Positions 22,528 through 30,748 of a stretch of 34,019 nucleotides of DNA are shown here, in pieces. The DNA is from Eubacteriales bacterium (GTDB lineage: Bacteria > Bacillota > Clostridia > Saccharofermentanales > DTU023): NCBI GenBank assembly GCA_028706195.1, contig JAQWBU010000007.1, positions 1-34,019 on the forward strand, read 5' to 3'. Under the pieces are notes generated by a model. That model did not search any database, was not told where the DNA came from, and worked only from the letters and a program-made list of their open reading frames with translations. Both the position numbers and the translations under genes were made by a program. How positions within the stretch are numbered: the first letter of the stretch is position 1; each line of letters begins with the position of its first letter.

Positions 22528-24270
22528 GTGAAACGACTAATGTCCGGGAACGAAGCCGTAGCCCGTGGCCTTTACGAGGCAGGTGTAAAACTTGCCAGCG
22601 CTTATCCGGGAACTCCCAGCACTGAAATTATCGAAAACCTGAACCAGTATGACTCTGTGTATTCTGAATGGGCACCTAATGAAAAAGTTGCTGTAGAAGT
22701 AGCTTATGGTGCTTCTATTGCCGGTGTGCGCTCAGTTGCCATTATGAAACACGTAGGATTAAACGTTGCGGCTGATCCCATATTTAATGCCGTTTATGAC
22801 GGCGTCGAAGGTGGCTTTGTCATTATCTCCGCTGATGATCCCAGCATGCATTCCTCCCAGAACGAGCAGGATAACCGTCATTACGCCCGTGCTGCCAAAA
22901 TGCCGATGTTTGAGCCCTCAGACAGTCAGGAATGCCTCGACATGATCCGAGAGGCGTTTGAGGTCTCTGAGCGCTTCGATACGCCGGTGTTTTTTCGCAT
23001 GACTACCAGAATCTGTCACTCCAAGAGCCTCGTTGAACCAGGCGACGTGTTAGAAATTGAAGCCATTCCTTATAAAAAAAACCCAGCGAAATATATCAGC
23101 TCTCCCGGCAATGCCATGGTGCATAGACCGCTTCTGGAGCAAAGATTACTCGCTCTGGCAGACTATAGCGATAAGTCTGAGTTCAATAGAGTTGAGATCA
23201 ACAACACAAATTTCGGTGTGATCGCTTCCGGCATCTCTGTTCAGATCGCTCGCGAGGTCTTCCCTTCCGACTACTCATTTCTCAGTCTTGCTTTCACCTA
23301 TCCGCTCCCGAAAAAACTGATCCACAGCTTCGCTGAGCAAGTGGATGAGATTTATGTGCTGGAAGAGGTGGATCCCTTTATGGAGGAGCAGATCAAAGCC
23401 CTGGGCATAGAAGTCAGGGGAAAAGATATTTTCCCCAAGATGTTCGAACTCAATCCGGCAATAGTACGCGAATGTCTTCGCGGTGAAAAACAAGAACTTT
23501 CTGATCTGGATGTAGACATGGTGGCCAGACCGCCCTCTCTTTGCCCCGGTTGCCCACATCGCGGATTTTTCTATAGCATCCGCAAAAAGAAAAAGGCCGT
23601 TATCGCCGGAGACATCGGCTGCTATACATTGGGAGGCTCAGAACCTCTGAGCGCCATCGATTCCGTTATCTGCATGGGAGCCGGTTTTTCTGCAGCTATG
23701 GGTATGTCCAAAGCCTTCGAGCTTTCCGGCGAAGATAAAGTTGTCTTTGGCGTGGTGGGCGATTCCACCTTTTTCCATAGCGGAATTACCGGTGCGATAG
23801 AGATAATCTACAATAAAGGCCGCGTCATCCCGGTCGTACTTGATAACAGTACTACAAGCATGACGGGTCAGCAGGATAATCCGGGAACAGGACGGACTCT
23901 GTCCGGAGAAATCGCTGAGAAAATTTCAATTGAAGCCATCTTCAGGGCTGTCGGTTACGAAAAAGTGATCACGGTGGATCCGCAGGATCTCACTGCAATG
24001 GAAGCAGCCATAGACGAGGCCATTGATTCGGATCAGACCTGCGCCATGATTGTTAGACGCCCCTGTGTTCTTCTGAAAAACGTCGAACATGATTTCAAAC
24101 TCTGTGAAGTGGATCGCGACTTATGCACCAGTTGCAGACGCTGCCTGCAAGTGGGCTGTATGGCGATTTATTATGTAGACGACAAGGCCTATATTGATCC
24201 TGGTCTATGTACCGGGTGTACTGTCTGCATGCAGGTCTGCAATTTCGACGCTATCCATATAGTTGAATAG
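22528..24270 (+). CDS. iorA: Indolepyruvate:ferredoxin oxidoreductase, alpha subunit
   Basis: Large, TPP- and cluster-bearing subunit of IOR, 580 residues, oxidising aryl pyruvates (indolepyruvate, phenylpyruvate, hydroxyphenylpyruvate) with CoA to aryl-acetyl-CoA plus CO2 and reduced ferredoxin. Domain I has SAYPGTPSTEI (about 23-33). The TPP domain has CPGCPHRGFFYS and the GDSTFFHSGI segment with Mg/TPP-binding residues. The C-terminus has two [4Fe-4S] motifs: C533/C536/C539/C544 and C561/C564/C567/C571; the first has four rather than three residues before its last Cys. The start is GTG 22528, 7 nt after GAGAGG. It is first in the iorA-iorB-aminotransferase operon. This is an anaerobe's amino-acid fermentation enzyme. 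Confidence 0.96.
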   Translation: MKRLMSGNEAVARGLYEAGVKLASAYPGTPSTEIIENLNQYDSVYSEWAPNEKVAVEVAYGASIAGVRSVAIMKHVGLNVAADPIFNAVYDGVEGGFVIISADDPSMHSSQNEQDNRHYARAAKMPMFEPSDSQECLDMIREAFEVSERFDTPVFFRMTTRICHSKSLVEPGDVLEIEAIPYKKNPAKYISSPGNAMVHRPLLEQRLLALADYSDKSEFNRVEINNTNFGVIASGISVQIAREVFPSDYSFLSLAFTYPLPKKLIHSFAEQVDEIYVLEEVDPFMEEQIKALGIEVRGKDIFPKMFELNPAIVRECLRGEKQELSDLDVDMVARPPSLCPGCPHRGFFYSIRKKKKAVIAGDIGCYTLGGSEPLSAIDSVICMGAGFSAAMGMSKAFELSGEDKVVFGVVGDSTFFHSGITGAIEIIYNKGRVIPVVLDNSTTSMTGQQDNPGTGRTLSGEIAEKISIEAIFRAVGYEKVITVDPQDLTAMEAAIDEAIDSDQTCAMIVRRPCVLLKNVEHDFKLCEVDRDLCTSCRRCLQVGCMAIYYVDDKAYIDPGLCTGCTVCMQVCNFDAIHIVE

Positions 24271-24304
24271 TGCGTCGGTGGCTGGAGAAGAAAGAGGTTA
24301 TGTG

Positions 24305-24910
24305 ATGAGTGAAGCAGTTAAATCTATTGTGCTGATCGGCGTAGGTGGTCAGGGGACAATTTTAGTCAGTAATGTTCTGACTTCCGCACTGGTCGCAGCC
24401 GGCTACGATGTAAAAATGAGTGAGATTCACGGCATGGCTCAGCGTGGAGGCAGTGTTTCTACTCAGATCAGGTATGGCCAGAAGGTTTACTCACCCTTAA
24501 TCGGCGCCGGTGAGGCTGATCTGCTTCTGGCCTTTGAGCGCATGGAAGCTGTACGGGGAGCAGCTTACCTGAAAGAGGATGCTCTGATTATTGTTAATGA
24601 TTACGCCATTGTACCGCCTCCGGTAGCCTCCGGTAAAGCAAGCTACCCCGATAACTGCATAGAGGCACTCAGCAATAAATTTAAAGTCATTTCCTTCAAT
24701 GCGGCCAGGGTCGCTGAAGAGCTTGGCAATTCACGTGTGATGAATGTCGTCTTGTTGGGTGCTATGGCTGAGGTTTTGCAGCTGGACAGTCTGGATTGGG
24801 ACACTGCCCTGAAGGAAAATGTCCCGGAGCTTTTTATTGAGACAAATCAGAAAGCCTTTAAGCGCGGGCGCGAACTGGCTCGCAGTGAGGAGAAAGCTTA
24901 TGAAGCGTGA
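24305..24910 (+). CDS. iorB: Indolepyruvate:ferredoxin oxidoreductase, beta subunit
   Basis: 201-residue gamma-domain (POR/KOR gamma-type) subunit that pairs with IorA. Family markers: IVLIGVGGQGTILVSNVL near the N-terminus, SEIHGMAQRGGSVSTQIR, and the LLAFERMEAVR segment. The ATG at 24305 is chosen because AGAGG stands about 7 nt upstream. An in-frame TTG at 24263 would overlap the end of iorA and adds 14 residues without family similarity. The gap to iorA is 34 bp, and the end overlaps the aminotransferase start by 11 bp. Confidence 0.95.
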   Translation: MSEAVKSIVLIGVGGQGTILVSNVLTSALVAAGYDVKMSEIHGMAQRGGSVSTQIRYGQKVYSPLIGAGEADLLLAFERMEAVRGAAYLKEDALIIVNDYAIVPPPVASGKASYPDNCIEALSNKFKVISFNAARVAEELGNSRVMNVVLLGAMAEVLQLDSLDWDTALKENVPELFIETNQKAFKRGRELARSEEKAYEA

Positions 24911-26117
24911 CCTGCCATTAACACTCAATCAGGAAGCTCTGCATAATGGTCAGCAGCGTTCCGTTATCCGCGAACTGTTCGACTATGGTCAAATCAAAGC
25001 CAAAGAAATTGGCGCGGAGAACATTTTCGATTTCAGTATCGGAAATCCGAGCATTCCCCCACCCCCTGAAGTTCAGGCAGCTTTCCTTACATTGCTGCAG
25101 GACAGGGATCCGACAAAACTACATGGTTATACCAGCAGCGCCGGCGACATATCAGTTCGGCAGACGATCGCTGATTCGCTCAACAGGCGCTACGGAACTC
25201 ATTATGCCGGAGAAAATATTTTCATGACCTGTGGAGCAGCGGCTGCTTTAACAAGCGCATTCAGAGCTTTGGTTGAAGAAGGTGCCAATAACGAATTCAT
25301 TGTTCAGGCTCCGTATTTCCCTGAGTACAAACCTTATATTGAAGGACAGCAGGGAAATTTTCTTGTTGTCCCGGCCTGCCCGCCTGATTTCGGTCTTGAT
25401 CTGGATGAAATTGAAAAATCTATAAGCCCTGATACCAGAGCGATTGTTATTAATTCACCCAACAATCCCAGCGGCAAGTTATACAGTGAAGAGGAATTAC
25501 AGAACCTGGCTTATTTGCTGAGACTCAAATCTCAGGAATACAGAAGACCGATCTTTATTGTTTCGGATGAACCATATCGGGAACTGGTCTACGACGGCAA
25601 GGAAGCGCCACATATTCCGGCCATATATGAATACACAATTATGACCTATTCCTACAGCAAGTCGCTCTCAATCCCCGGCGATCGCATCGGCTATGCCTTG
25701 GTGCCACCAAATTTCGAAGGGCATGATCTTGTCTTTGCCGCCATTGCAGGAGCTGCGCGCGGCATGGGTTACGTTTGCGCCCCCAGTCTTTTGCAGCACA
25801 TGATAGGACTTACAGTTGACGTCAAAACAGATACGAAAACCTATGATAAAAACAGACAAATGCTCTACAAGGGTTTGCGTGAAATCGGCTACGAGGTCTT
25901 GCGGCCTGAAGGCGCGTTTTACCTGTTTATGAAGGTGCCGGGGGGCGATGCTCCGGCTTTCTCTAATTTCCTCAGGGATGAATACAACGTGCTGGCAGTT
26001 CCCTCTGACAGCTTTGGCTGTGAGGGCTATATGCGCGTATCTTACTGTGTTGCTACGAAGACTATCGAAAATGGATTAGAAAGATTTGAGAAGGCCTTTA
26101 AGAACTGGCCCGGATGA
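24900..26117 (+). CDS. PLP-dependent class I aminotransferase, probably for aromatic amino acids
   Basis: Fold-type I aminotransferase of 405 residues. PLP lysine K254 (SYSKSLSIPGDR), N189 (NSPNNPSG), D223 and Y226 (VSDEPY), and R262 are in place. The start is ATG 24900, 7 nt after GAGGAG, overlapping the iorB stop by 11 bp, so it is translationally coupled to iorB. An in-frame ATG at 24819 lies well inside iorB and is rejected. Position in the ior operon suggests it makes the aryl pyruvates that IorAB oxidises, or runs in reverse for synthesis; the amino-group acceptor is not shown by the sequence. General aspartate-type specificity cannot be excluded. Confidence 0.93.
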   Translation: MKRDLPLTLNQEALHNGQQRSVIRELFDYGQIKAKEIGAENIFDFSIGNPSIPPPPEVQAAFLTLLQDRDPTKLHGYTSSAGDISVRQTIADSLNRRYGTHYAGENIFMTCGAAAALTSAFRALVEEGANNEFIVQAPYFPEYKPYIEGQQGNFLVVPACPPDFGLDLDEIEKSISPDTRAIVINSPNNPSGKLYSEEELQNLAYLLRLKSQEYRRPIFIVSDEPYRELVYDGKEAPHIPAIYEYTIMTYSYSKSLSIPGDRIGYALVPPNFEGHDLVFAAIAGAARGMGYVCAPSLLQHMIGLTVDVKTDTKTYDKNRQMLYKGLREIGYEVLRPEGAFYLFMKVPGGDAPAFSNFLRDEYNVLAVPSDSFGCEGYMRVSYCVATKTIENGLERFEKAFKNWPG

Positions 26118-26137
26118 TATTAAATTAAATTTTAGTG

Positions 26138-26170
26138 AAAAAATCCCGCCAGTCCAAGCGTGATTTTTTT
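26138..26170. terminator. Bidirectional terminator between the ior operon and the C69 gene
   Basis: AAAAAATC (26138-26145) pairs with GATTTTTT (26162-26169), with an inner CGC/GCG match and one mismatch, and an 8-nt loop. A/T runs on both sides allow stopping of the plus-strand ior operon and of the convergent minus-strand transcript ending at 26188. Confidence 0.8.
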
Positions 26171-26187
26171 ATTGGGGGGAACACAGC

Positions 26188-27528
26188 TTATGTTCCACGC
26201 TTTAACTTATCGTTCGCTTTTTTCCAATAACGTCTGAAATAGAAATTACCCTCTATGTCAAGTTCCTGCTTGCCGGCTGCTGCGAGAGCCCGGGTACGCA
26301 GGTCATATTCCGACTCCAGCGCCATATGTTGAATCTCAGCCAGTTCAATGGCAGGAGTGTTTCCGTCTACTTTCCCCACTTCAGATAGCAAAATATCCTC
26401 AATCTGATTTCGTTCAAATTGATACTTTTCCCAATCTATGCGCTGTTCCAGTACGGCCCTATATATTTCTTCCTGCCTTTCCCAGTAAGCCAAAGCGGCT
26501 TTTGTTTCTGCTTCCGAAAAGCTCAGGTGATCGGGTTCAATCATCCACCAGGGCTTGAATAAACTAAGACAAGGAGCAGAGCTGCCTGTGATCCAGTAAG
26601 TATCACGGGGCGCAGCCTCACTAAGACCTTCCCCCGGATAAGCAAGTTCTGATATGAAACTGCCTGTCGTCTGATCTCCTACCAATCCACCGGCATGCAT
26701 GCAGACACTCGATACAGAGGCTCTCTGATAAGGCTTCTCTTCGAAAGTCGCTGTATGGCTGCGCAGGATGTCCATCACACTTGCAACAGTAATACTGCCT
26801 TTCCGCGCTTCAAGTGCAGCTCGTGTAGTATGCTCACGCTTCGCCGCTCCGCTGAAGCGCGTCACTAAGCGATTTGTATAGCAACGGGCAAAATCAAAAT
26901 CATCTTCACTGCGGCACCAGCCTTGGTCGAGCGCATGATGAAAGAGATCCGGGTGGGCGCGATCATAATCCCTACCGATGGTGAGGCGGTTGGAGATGGA
27001 ATAGACATCCTTCACTTTTCTGGCTGCCCAGTACTGCCCTGCAGTTTCCAGAACCCAGGCTGTGGAACGGTCAGCAATCAGGTAAGAGTTATCGTAGCGG
27101 AAATTCTTTGCAAAAGCGCAATTGCCTCCCTGACCATAAGTCCCCAGTAATCTGATTATGCAGTTTAGAGCCTCTTCAGCGTTCTTGCTACGTTCCAATG
27201 CCAATCGCAACAGATCCATTCCTAGTAAAGCTTCTTCTCCGGGCTTCTCACGAGTGAAGACAGCCTCATTGCCTATGACCACACCGTATTCGTTGCAGCC
27301 CATCTCGGCGCCCCAGATCCAGTGTGGTCGAAAAAGAAGTACCTCATAAGTTTCTGTAATCTGAGGAATTGTGATGTAAGTACAATTGACCATGCTTCCG
27401 GGAGCATACTGTTTCCGTGGGATTCTCTCTGTCAGAAGCCGCTCATTAGGTGAACGATCACTGTTCTTGGCGAAAATTATCCTACCGTTCTGTGTCGAGT
27501 TTCCCAGGGCAATCAGCGTGTCACACAT
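26188..27528 (-). CDS. Peptidase C69 / secernin-like Ntn hydrolase
   Basis: 446 residues. The N-terminus MCDTLIALG followed by FAKNSDRSPNE is the hallmark of the secernin/C69 dipeptidase group. Cys2, exposed after Met removal, is the Ntn nucleophile. Supporting segments are GAEMGCNEYGVVIGNEAV and YGQGGNCAFAKNF. No signal peptide is present, so unlike secreted C69 dipeptidases it should be cytoplasmic. The substrate is unknown: dipeptidase or another amidase. ATG 27528 follows AGGAG (9 nt) that overlaps the pncB stop, 12 bp away, so the two form one unit. It ends at the bidirectional terminator 26138-26170. Confidence 0.88.
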   Translation of the reverse strand: MCDTLIALGNSTQNGRIIFAKNSDRSPNERLLTERIPRKQYAPGSMVNCTYITIPQITETYEVLLFRPHWIWGAEMGCNEYGVVIGNEAVFTREKPGEEALLGMDLLRLALERSKNAEEALNCIIRLLGTYGQGGNCAFAKNFRYDNSYLIADRSTAWVLETAGQYWAARKVKDVYSISNRLTIGRDYDRAHPDLFHHALDQGWCRSEDDFDFARCYTNRLVTRFSGAAKREHTTRAALEARKGSITVASVMDILRSHTATFEEKPYQRASVSSVCMHAGGLVGDQTTGSFISELAYPGEGLSEAAPRDTYWITGSSAPCLSLFKPWWMIEPDHLSFSEAETKAALAYWERQEEIYRAVLEQRIDWEKYQFERNQIEDILLSEVGKVDGNTPAIELAEIQHMALESEYDLRTRALAAAGKQELDIEGNFYFRRYWKKANDKLKRGT

Positions 27529-27540
27529 GAAATTTGGCTC

Positions 27541-28998
27541 CTAAACCGGATTGTTCCGGCGCAGATAATTGTCCTTCAGGGTCCAGAGATTTTCTGACAA
27601 GTCTACATAATAGTTCTGTGGTTTTTCAAAACGTTTCACTGTATCCCACAGCTTGTCCTGTTCACTTGCGCAATATGCGCGAACCTGCTGCACACTTTGT
27701 TTTTCATACACGGATTTGCCACGTACAAATACCGGTTTCAGCAAAGCTTCAGCGCGAAAATCAGGCAATGTCTTTCTCTTCCAGGTGTGGAAAGGATCAA
27801 AGATGGTTAAGGGTTTGCTGTCGTCAATTACTTCATCATTCAGTGTGATCAGGTCAGCTTCGGCTTTGCCGGTTTCACGGTCATATAATCGATAAACCTG
27901 CTTGTTGCCCGGGTTGGTAACCTTCTCCGGATTGTCGGAAAATTTCATTTTCGGTTGCAAGTGACCGTTTTCTTCAACTGCGGCTAATTTATACACACCG
28001 CCAAAAACAGGGTCTGAACGAGAAGTAATCAATCGTTCGCCAACCCCGAAACTATCGATTCTGGCCCCCTGATGTAACAACTCACGAATCAGGTACTCGT
28101 CCACAGAATTGCTGACCGTGATGCCGCAATCATGCAGGCCTGCATCATCTAACATCTTGCGTGCATTTATACTCAGATAGGTTAAGTCACCAGAATCGAT
28201 TCTGATAGACTTAAGACGCTTGCCCATTGGCTCCAAAATTTCTTTTGCCACCCGAATAGCATTGGGCACGCCACTACGCAAGGTATTGTAGGTATCTACC
28301 AAGAGTTGAGCATCATCAGGAAAAGCCTTCGCATACGCTGCAAATGCCTCAAATTCAGTCGGGAAAGCCTGCACCCAGCTGTGTGCCATAGTGCCCATGA
28401 CCGGAATATCAAAATATTCACCTGCAATCGTGCAGGACGTTCCTGTGACACCGCCAATGTAAGCTGCCCTTGCTCCCAGAACAGCAGCGTCTATACCCTG
28501 AGCGCGCCGTGCACCGAATTCCATCACTACCCGGCCTTCTGCAGCGCGCACAATACGCGAGGCTTTGGTTGCTATCAGACTTTGGTGATTCAGAACCAGC
28601 AGGATCATAGTTTCTATCAGCTGAGCCTGCATGATGGGGCCCTTCACCTTTAGAATCGGCTCACCAGGGAAAATCGGCAAACCTTCATTAACAGCCCAGA
28701 CATCGCAAGTAAATTCAAACTTGCGCAAATAATCTATAAATTCATGATCAAAGATATTGAGGCTTTGCAGATATTTGATATCGTCATCATCAAACTCCAA
28801 AGTCAGTAAATGATCAACCAGCTGCTCTAAGCCGGCCATGATGGCAAAGCCGCCATTCTCAGGCACCGTGCGAAAAAACATATCAAATACCGCTTCCGTA
28901 TCCTGCATGCCACACTTCAGGTAGCCATTTGCCATCGTGAACTCATAAAAGTCAGTCAACATCGTCATATTTTGACGATTAGTCCATTTCAAAGCCAT
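27541..28998 (-). CDS. pncB: Nicotinate phosphoribosyltransferase
   Basis: Makes nicotinate mononucleotide from nicotinate and PRPP with ATP use, the entry step of the Preiss-Handler NAD salvage route. It has 485 residues, matching the long Gram-positive-type enzyme. Seen are TDFYEFTMANGY (15-26), EFGARRAQG (160-168), and GTMAHSWVQAF with the conserved His206 that is phosphorylated in the family, followed by the IRIDSGDL phosphate-binding region. The start is taken as ATG 28998; a TTG just upstream reads in frame. AAGGAG is only 3 nt from this ATG, unusually close, so initiation is slightly uncertain. The 113-bp upstream gap contains a weak promoter candidate and a 5-bp hairpin (29026-29041). 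Confidence 0.95.
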   Translation of the reverse strand: MALKWTNRQNMTMLTDFYEFTMANGYLKCGMQDTEAVFDMFFRTVPENGGFAIMAGLEQLVDHLLTLEFDDDDIKYLQSLNIFDHEFIDYLRKFEFTCDVWAVNEGLPIFPGEPILKVKGPIMQAQLIETMILLVLNHQSLIATKASRIVRAAEGRVVMEFGARRAQGIDAAVLGARAAYIGGVTGTSCTIAGEYFDIPVMGTMAHSWVQAFPTEFEAFAAYAKAFPDDAQLLVDTYNTLRSGVPNAIRVAKEILEPMGKRLKSIRIDSGDLTYLSINARKMLDDAGLHDCGITVSNSVDEYLIRELLHQGARIDSFGVGERLITSRSDPVFGGVYKLAAVEENGHLQPKMKFSDNPEKVTNPGNKQVYRLYDRETGKAEADLITLNDEVIDDSKPLTIFDPFHTWKRKTLPDFRAEALLKPVFVRGKSVYEKQSVQQVRAYCASEQDKLWDTVKRFEKPQNYYVDLSENLWTLKDNYLRRNNPV

Positions 28999-29054
28999 CA
29001 ACTCCTTCTTTCTCAGTTACTGCTAAAGCGCCTTCACGCTTGTTTCTTAGTTTG

Positions 29055-29083
29055 ACTTTACTACCACTACAGTTCAAATGCAA
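29055..29083 (-). promoter_or_regulatory. Weak candidate promoter for pncB
   Basis: On the minus strand TTGCAT (29078-29083), 17 bp, TAAAGT (29055-29060). Matches are 3 and 4 of 6. It lies in the only sizeable gap between truA and pncB. Read-through from truA is the alternative, since no clear truA terminator is visible. Confidence 0.3.
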
Positions 29084-29111
29084 TTAATTTATAGGTCGAA
29101 ACAAACAAAGC

Positions 29112-29924
29112 TCAGCTCTCTGCCTGCCAGTCGTGATAAGGCCAGCGGTCTGACCCGAACAGCTCATCTTTGTAAAAAACCCGCTCCAGAGTTAATCCGC
29201 AAGCAGACAGGGTAGGACCCATGGCCCTGCGATCTCTTTCTTTTAAGAGTAGCGGAATGTCTTGGGCAGTCAATTTGCCGAGACCCACATAAAGCAGCGT
29301 TCCAGCCAGTATCCTCACCATATGATACAGAAAGCCATCGCCGATCACGTGCAGATGGAGGAAGGGATCCGCTTCTTCCAGAACCAAGGAATATAGACTG
29401 CGGCAGGGTCTTTTTGAGGGACTGCCCTGATCCATCAGAGCCGTAAAGTCATGTTCTCCCAGAAAAGAAGCACTAGCCTCGCGCATAGCCGCCAGATCCA
29501 ACTTCTGAGGAACGTGATGTGTCTGAAAACGCTCTATCACCGGCCTGGTTTTGCTGAGATAAAAAGAGTAAGTGTATTCTTTGCCCAAAGCATCAAAACG
29601 TGGGTCAAAATCTGTCTGAGTGATCTTAGCCTCTCTTACGGCAACGCCCGGACCTAGCTTCGTATTCCAGGCCAGTGGAATGCGTTCTACAGGAATGCTG
29701 CTGCAAGTCACAAAGGAAGATATATGTCTGCGTGCGGAAACGCCGGCATCGGTTCTGCTGCTGCCATTAAGTACAATACGTTCAGAAGTCAGTTCAAACC
29801 AGGCATCTTCCAACTCTGCCTGAACAGTATGCGCATTCTCCTGACGCTGCCAACCGTGAAAATCCACCCCCAGATACTCGGTGGATATTGCGATCTTAAG
29901 TTTTTCCCTGCATACATTTGTCAT
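29112..29924 (-). CDS. truA: tRNA pseudouridine(38-40) synthase TruA
   Basis: Modifies uridines 38-40 in the anticodon arm of many tRNAs. It has 270 residues. The catalytic Asp is D59 in SSRTDAGVSA; YLGVDFHGWQRQ (17-28) and the GDGFLYHMVRILAGTLL segment of the family are present. The ATG at 29922-29924 is 2 bp after the ecfT stop (TAATTATG). There is no ribosome site, so translation probably depends on coupling to ecfT; an in-frame TTG at 29936 is less likely. The order ecfA-ecfT-truA is the common Bacillota arrangement. Confidence 0.95.
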   Translation of the reverse strand: MTNVCREKLKIAISTEYLGVDFHGWQRQENAHTVQAELEDAWFELTSERIVLNGSSRTDAGVSARRHISSFVTCSSIPVERIPLAWNTKLGPGVAVREAKITQTDFDPRFDALGKEYTYSFYLSKTRPVIERFQTHHVPQKLDLAAMREASASFLGEHDFTALMDQGSPSKRPCRSLYSLVLEEADPFLHLHVIGDGFLYHMVRILAGTLLYVGLGKLTAQDIPLLLKERDRRAMGPTLSACGLTLERVFYKDELFGSDRWPYHDWQAES

Positions 29925-29926
29925 AA

Positions 29927-30748
29927 TTAAAACCAAATTATTTGCGGAAGACGCGGTTGAACTACAGCCACCAGAAGCAGCAAAATAACGATGAGCGCCA
30001 GGAGTGAGTACTCGCGCCAGGTCAATTTCCGGCCACTTCTGCGAGTCCTGCCTGCTTCACCCTGATAGCAGCGCGCTTCCATCGCTACAGCCAAATCCTC
30101 TGCACGGCGAAAACTCGAAATAAAAAGCGGAACTAAAATACTGACCAGACCGCGGACCTTTTTGATCAAGCCTCCTGTATCATAAGAAGCACCGCGCGAA
30201 GACTGGGCTTTCATCAGCTTGTTTGCCTCCTCGAGCAAAGTCGGAACAAAGCGCAGGGCTATCGACATCATCATGGCGAACTCGTTCACAGGAAAGCGCA
30301 GGTGTCTGAGTGGTGAAAGCAAACGTTCCACACCATCTGCTAAAGCGGTAGGCGGAGTTGTAAGTGTCAGAAATAAAGATGTATTAATGACAAGAAGAGT
30401 GATACGCAAAGCCGTGAGCGCACCCGTCACAATACCTTCCAGACTGATTCTAAAAATCCAGAAGCTGGCAATGGTTTCACCTTGACCACTGAGCCCGTGG
30501 ATTATAAAGGCAAAGATAATTATGAAAAGTATGGGACGTACACTCTTCAACACCAAGCTGAACGGCAATTTTGACAACTTGATCAGAAGAAGTGTGAGAA
30601 TTGTCATGAACAGCAAAATCAGGGGATGCTGCGACAGTAACACAATCACCATCAAAGCGATAGCTGCTAGCAGCTTAACGCTGCTGTTCATCCTATGCAG
30701 CTGAGAATCCGCAACGAAAGTCCTGCCGAGCAGGGATAAACTAGACAA
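29927..30748 (-). CDS. ecfT: ECF transporter transmembrane protein EcfT
   Basis: Coupling membrane subunit of energy-coupling-factor vitamin transporters, 273 residues. It joins EcfA ATPases to exchangeable substrate-binding S components. It has several hydrophobic helices (about 25-55, 68-88, 100-135, 240-265) and the coupling-helix motifs: ALRFVPTLLEEANKLMKAQ with SSRGA, and AVAMEARCYQG. The start is a TTG at 30746-30748, supported by AGGAGG at exactly 6 nt. It overlaps the ecfA stop by 8 bp (TTGTCTAG), so the two are tightly coupled. No S component gene is in the window. Confidence 0.94.
   Translation of the reverse strand: MSSLSLLGRTFVADSQLHRMNSSVKLLAAIALMVIVLLSQHPLILLFMTILTLLLIKLSKLPFSLVLKSVRPILFIIIFAFIIHGLSGQGETIASFWIFRISLEGIVTGALTALRITLLVINTSLFLTLTTPPTALADGVERLLSPLRHLRFPVNEFAMMMSIALRFVPTLLEEANKLMKAQSSRGASYDTGGLIKKVRGLVSILVPLFISSFRRAEDLAVAMEARCYQGEAGRTRRSGRKLTWREYSLLALIVILLLLVAVVQPRLPQIIWF

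Noticed and set aside
24263-24304. TTG start for iorB at 24263
   Set aside because: It overlaps the end of iorA and adds 14 unrelated residues; the ATG at 24305 has a proper ribosome site.
24819-24899. Extended aminotransferase N-terminus starting inside iorB
   Set aside because: The extension is just iorB read in another frame; the ATG at 24900 has GAGGAG at 7 nt.
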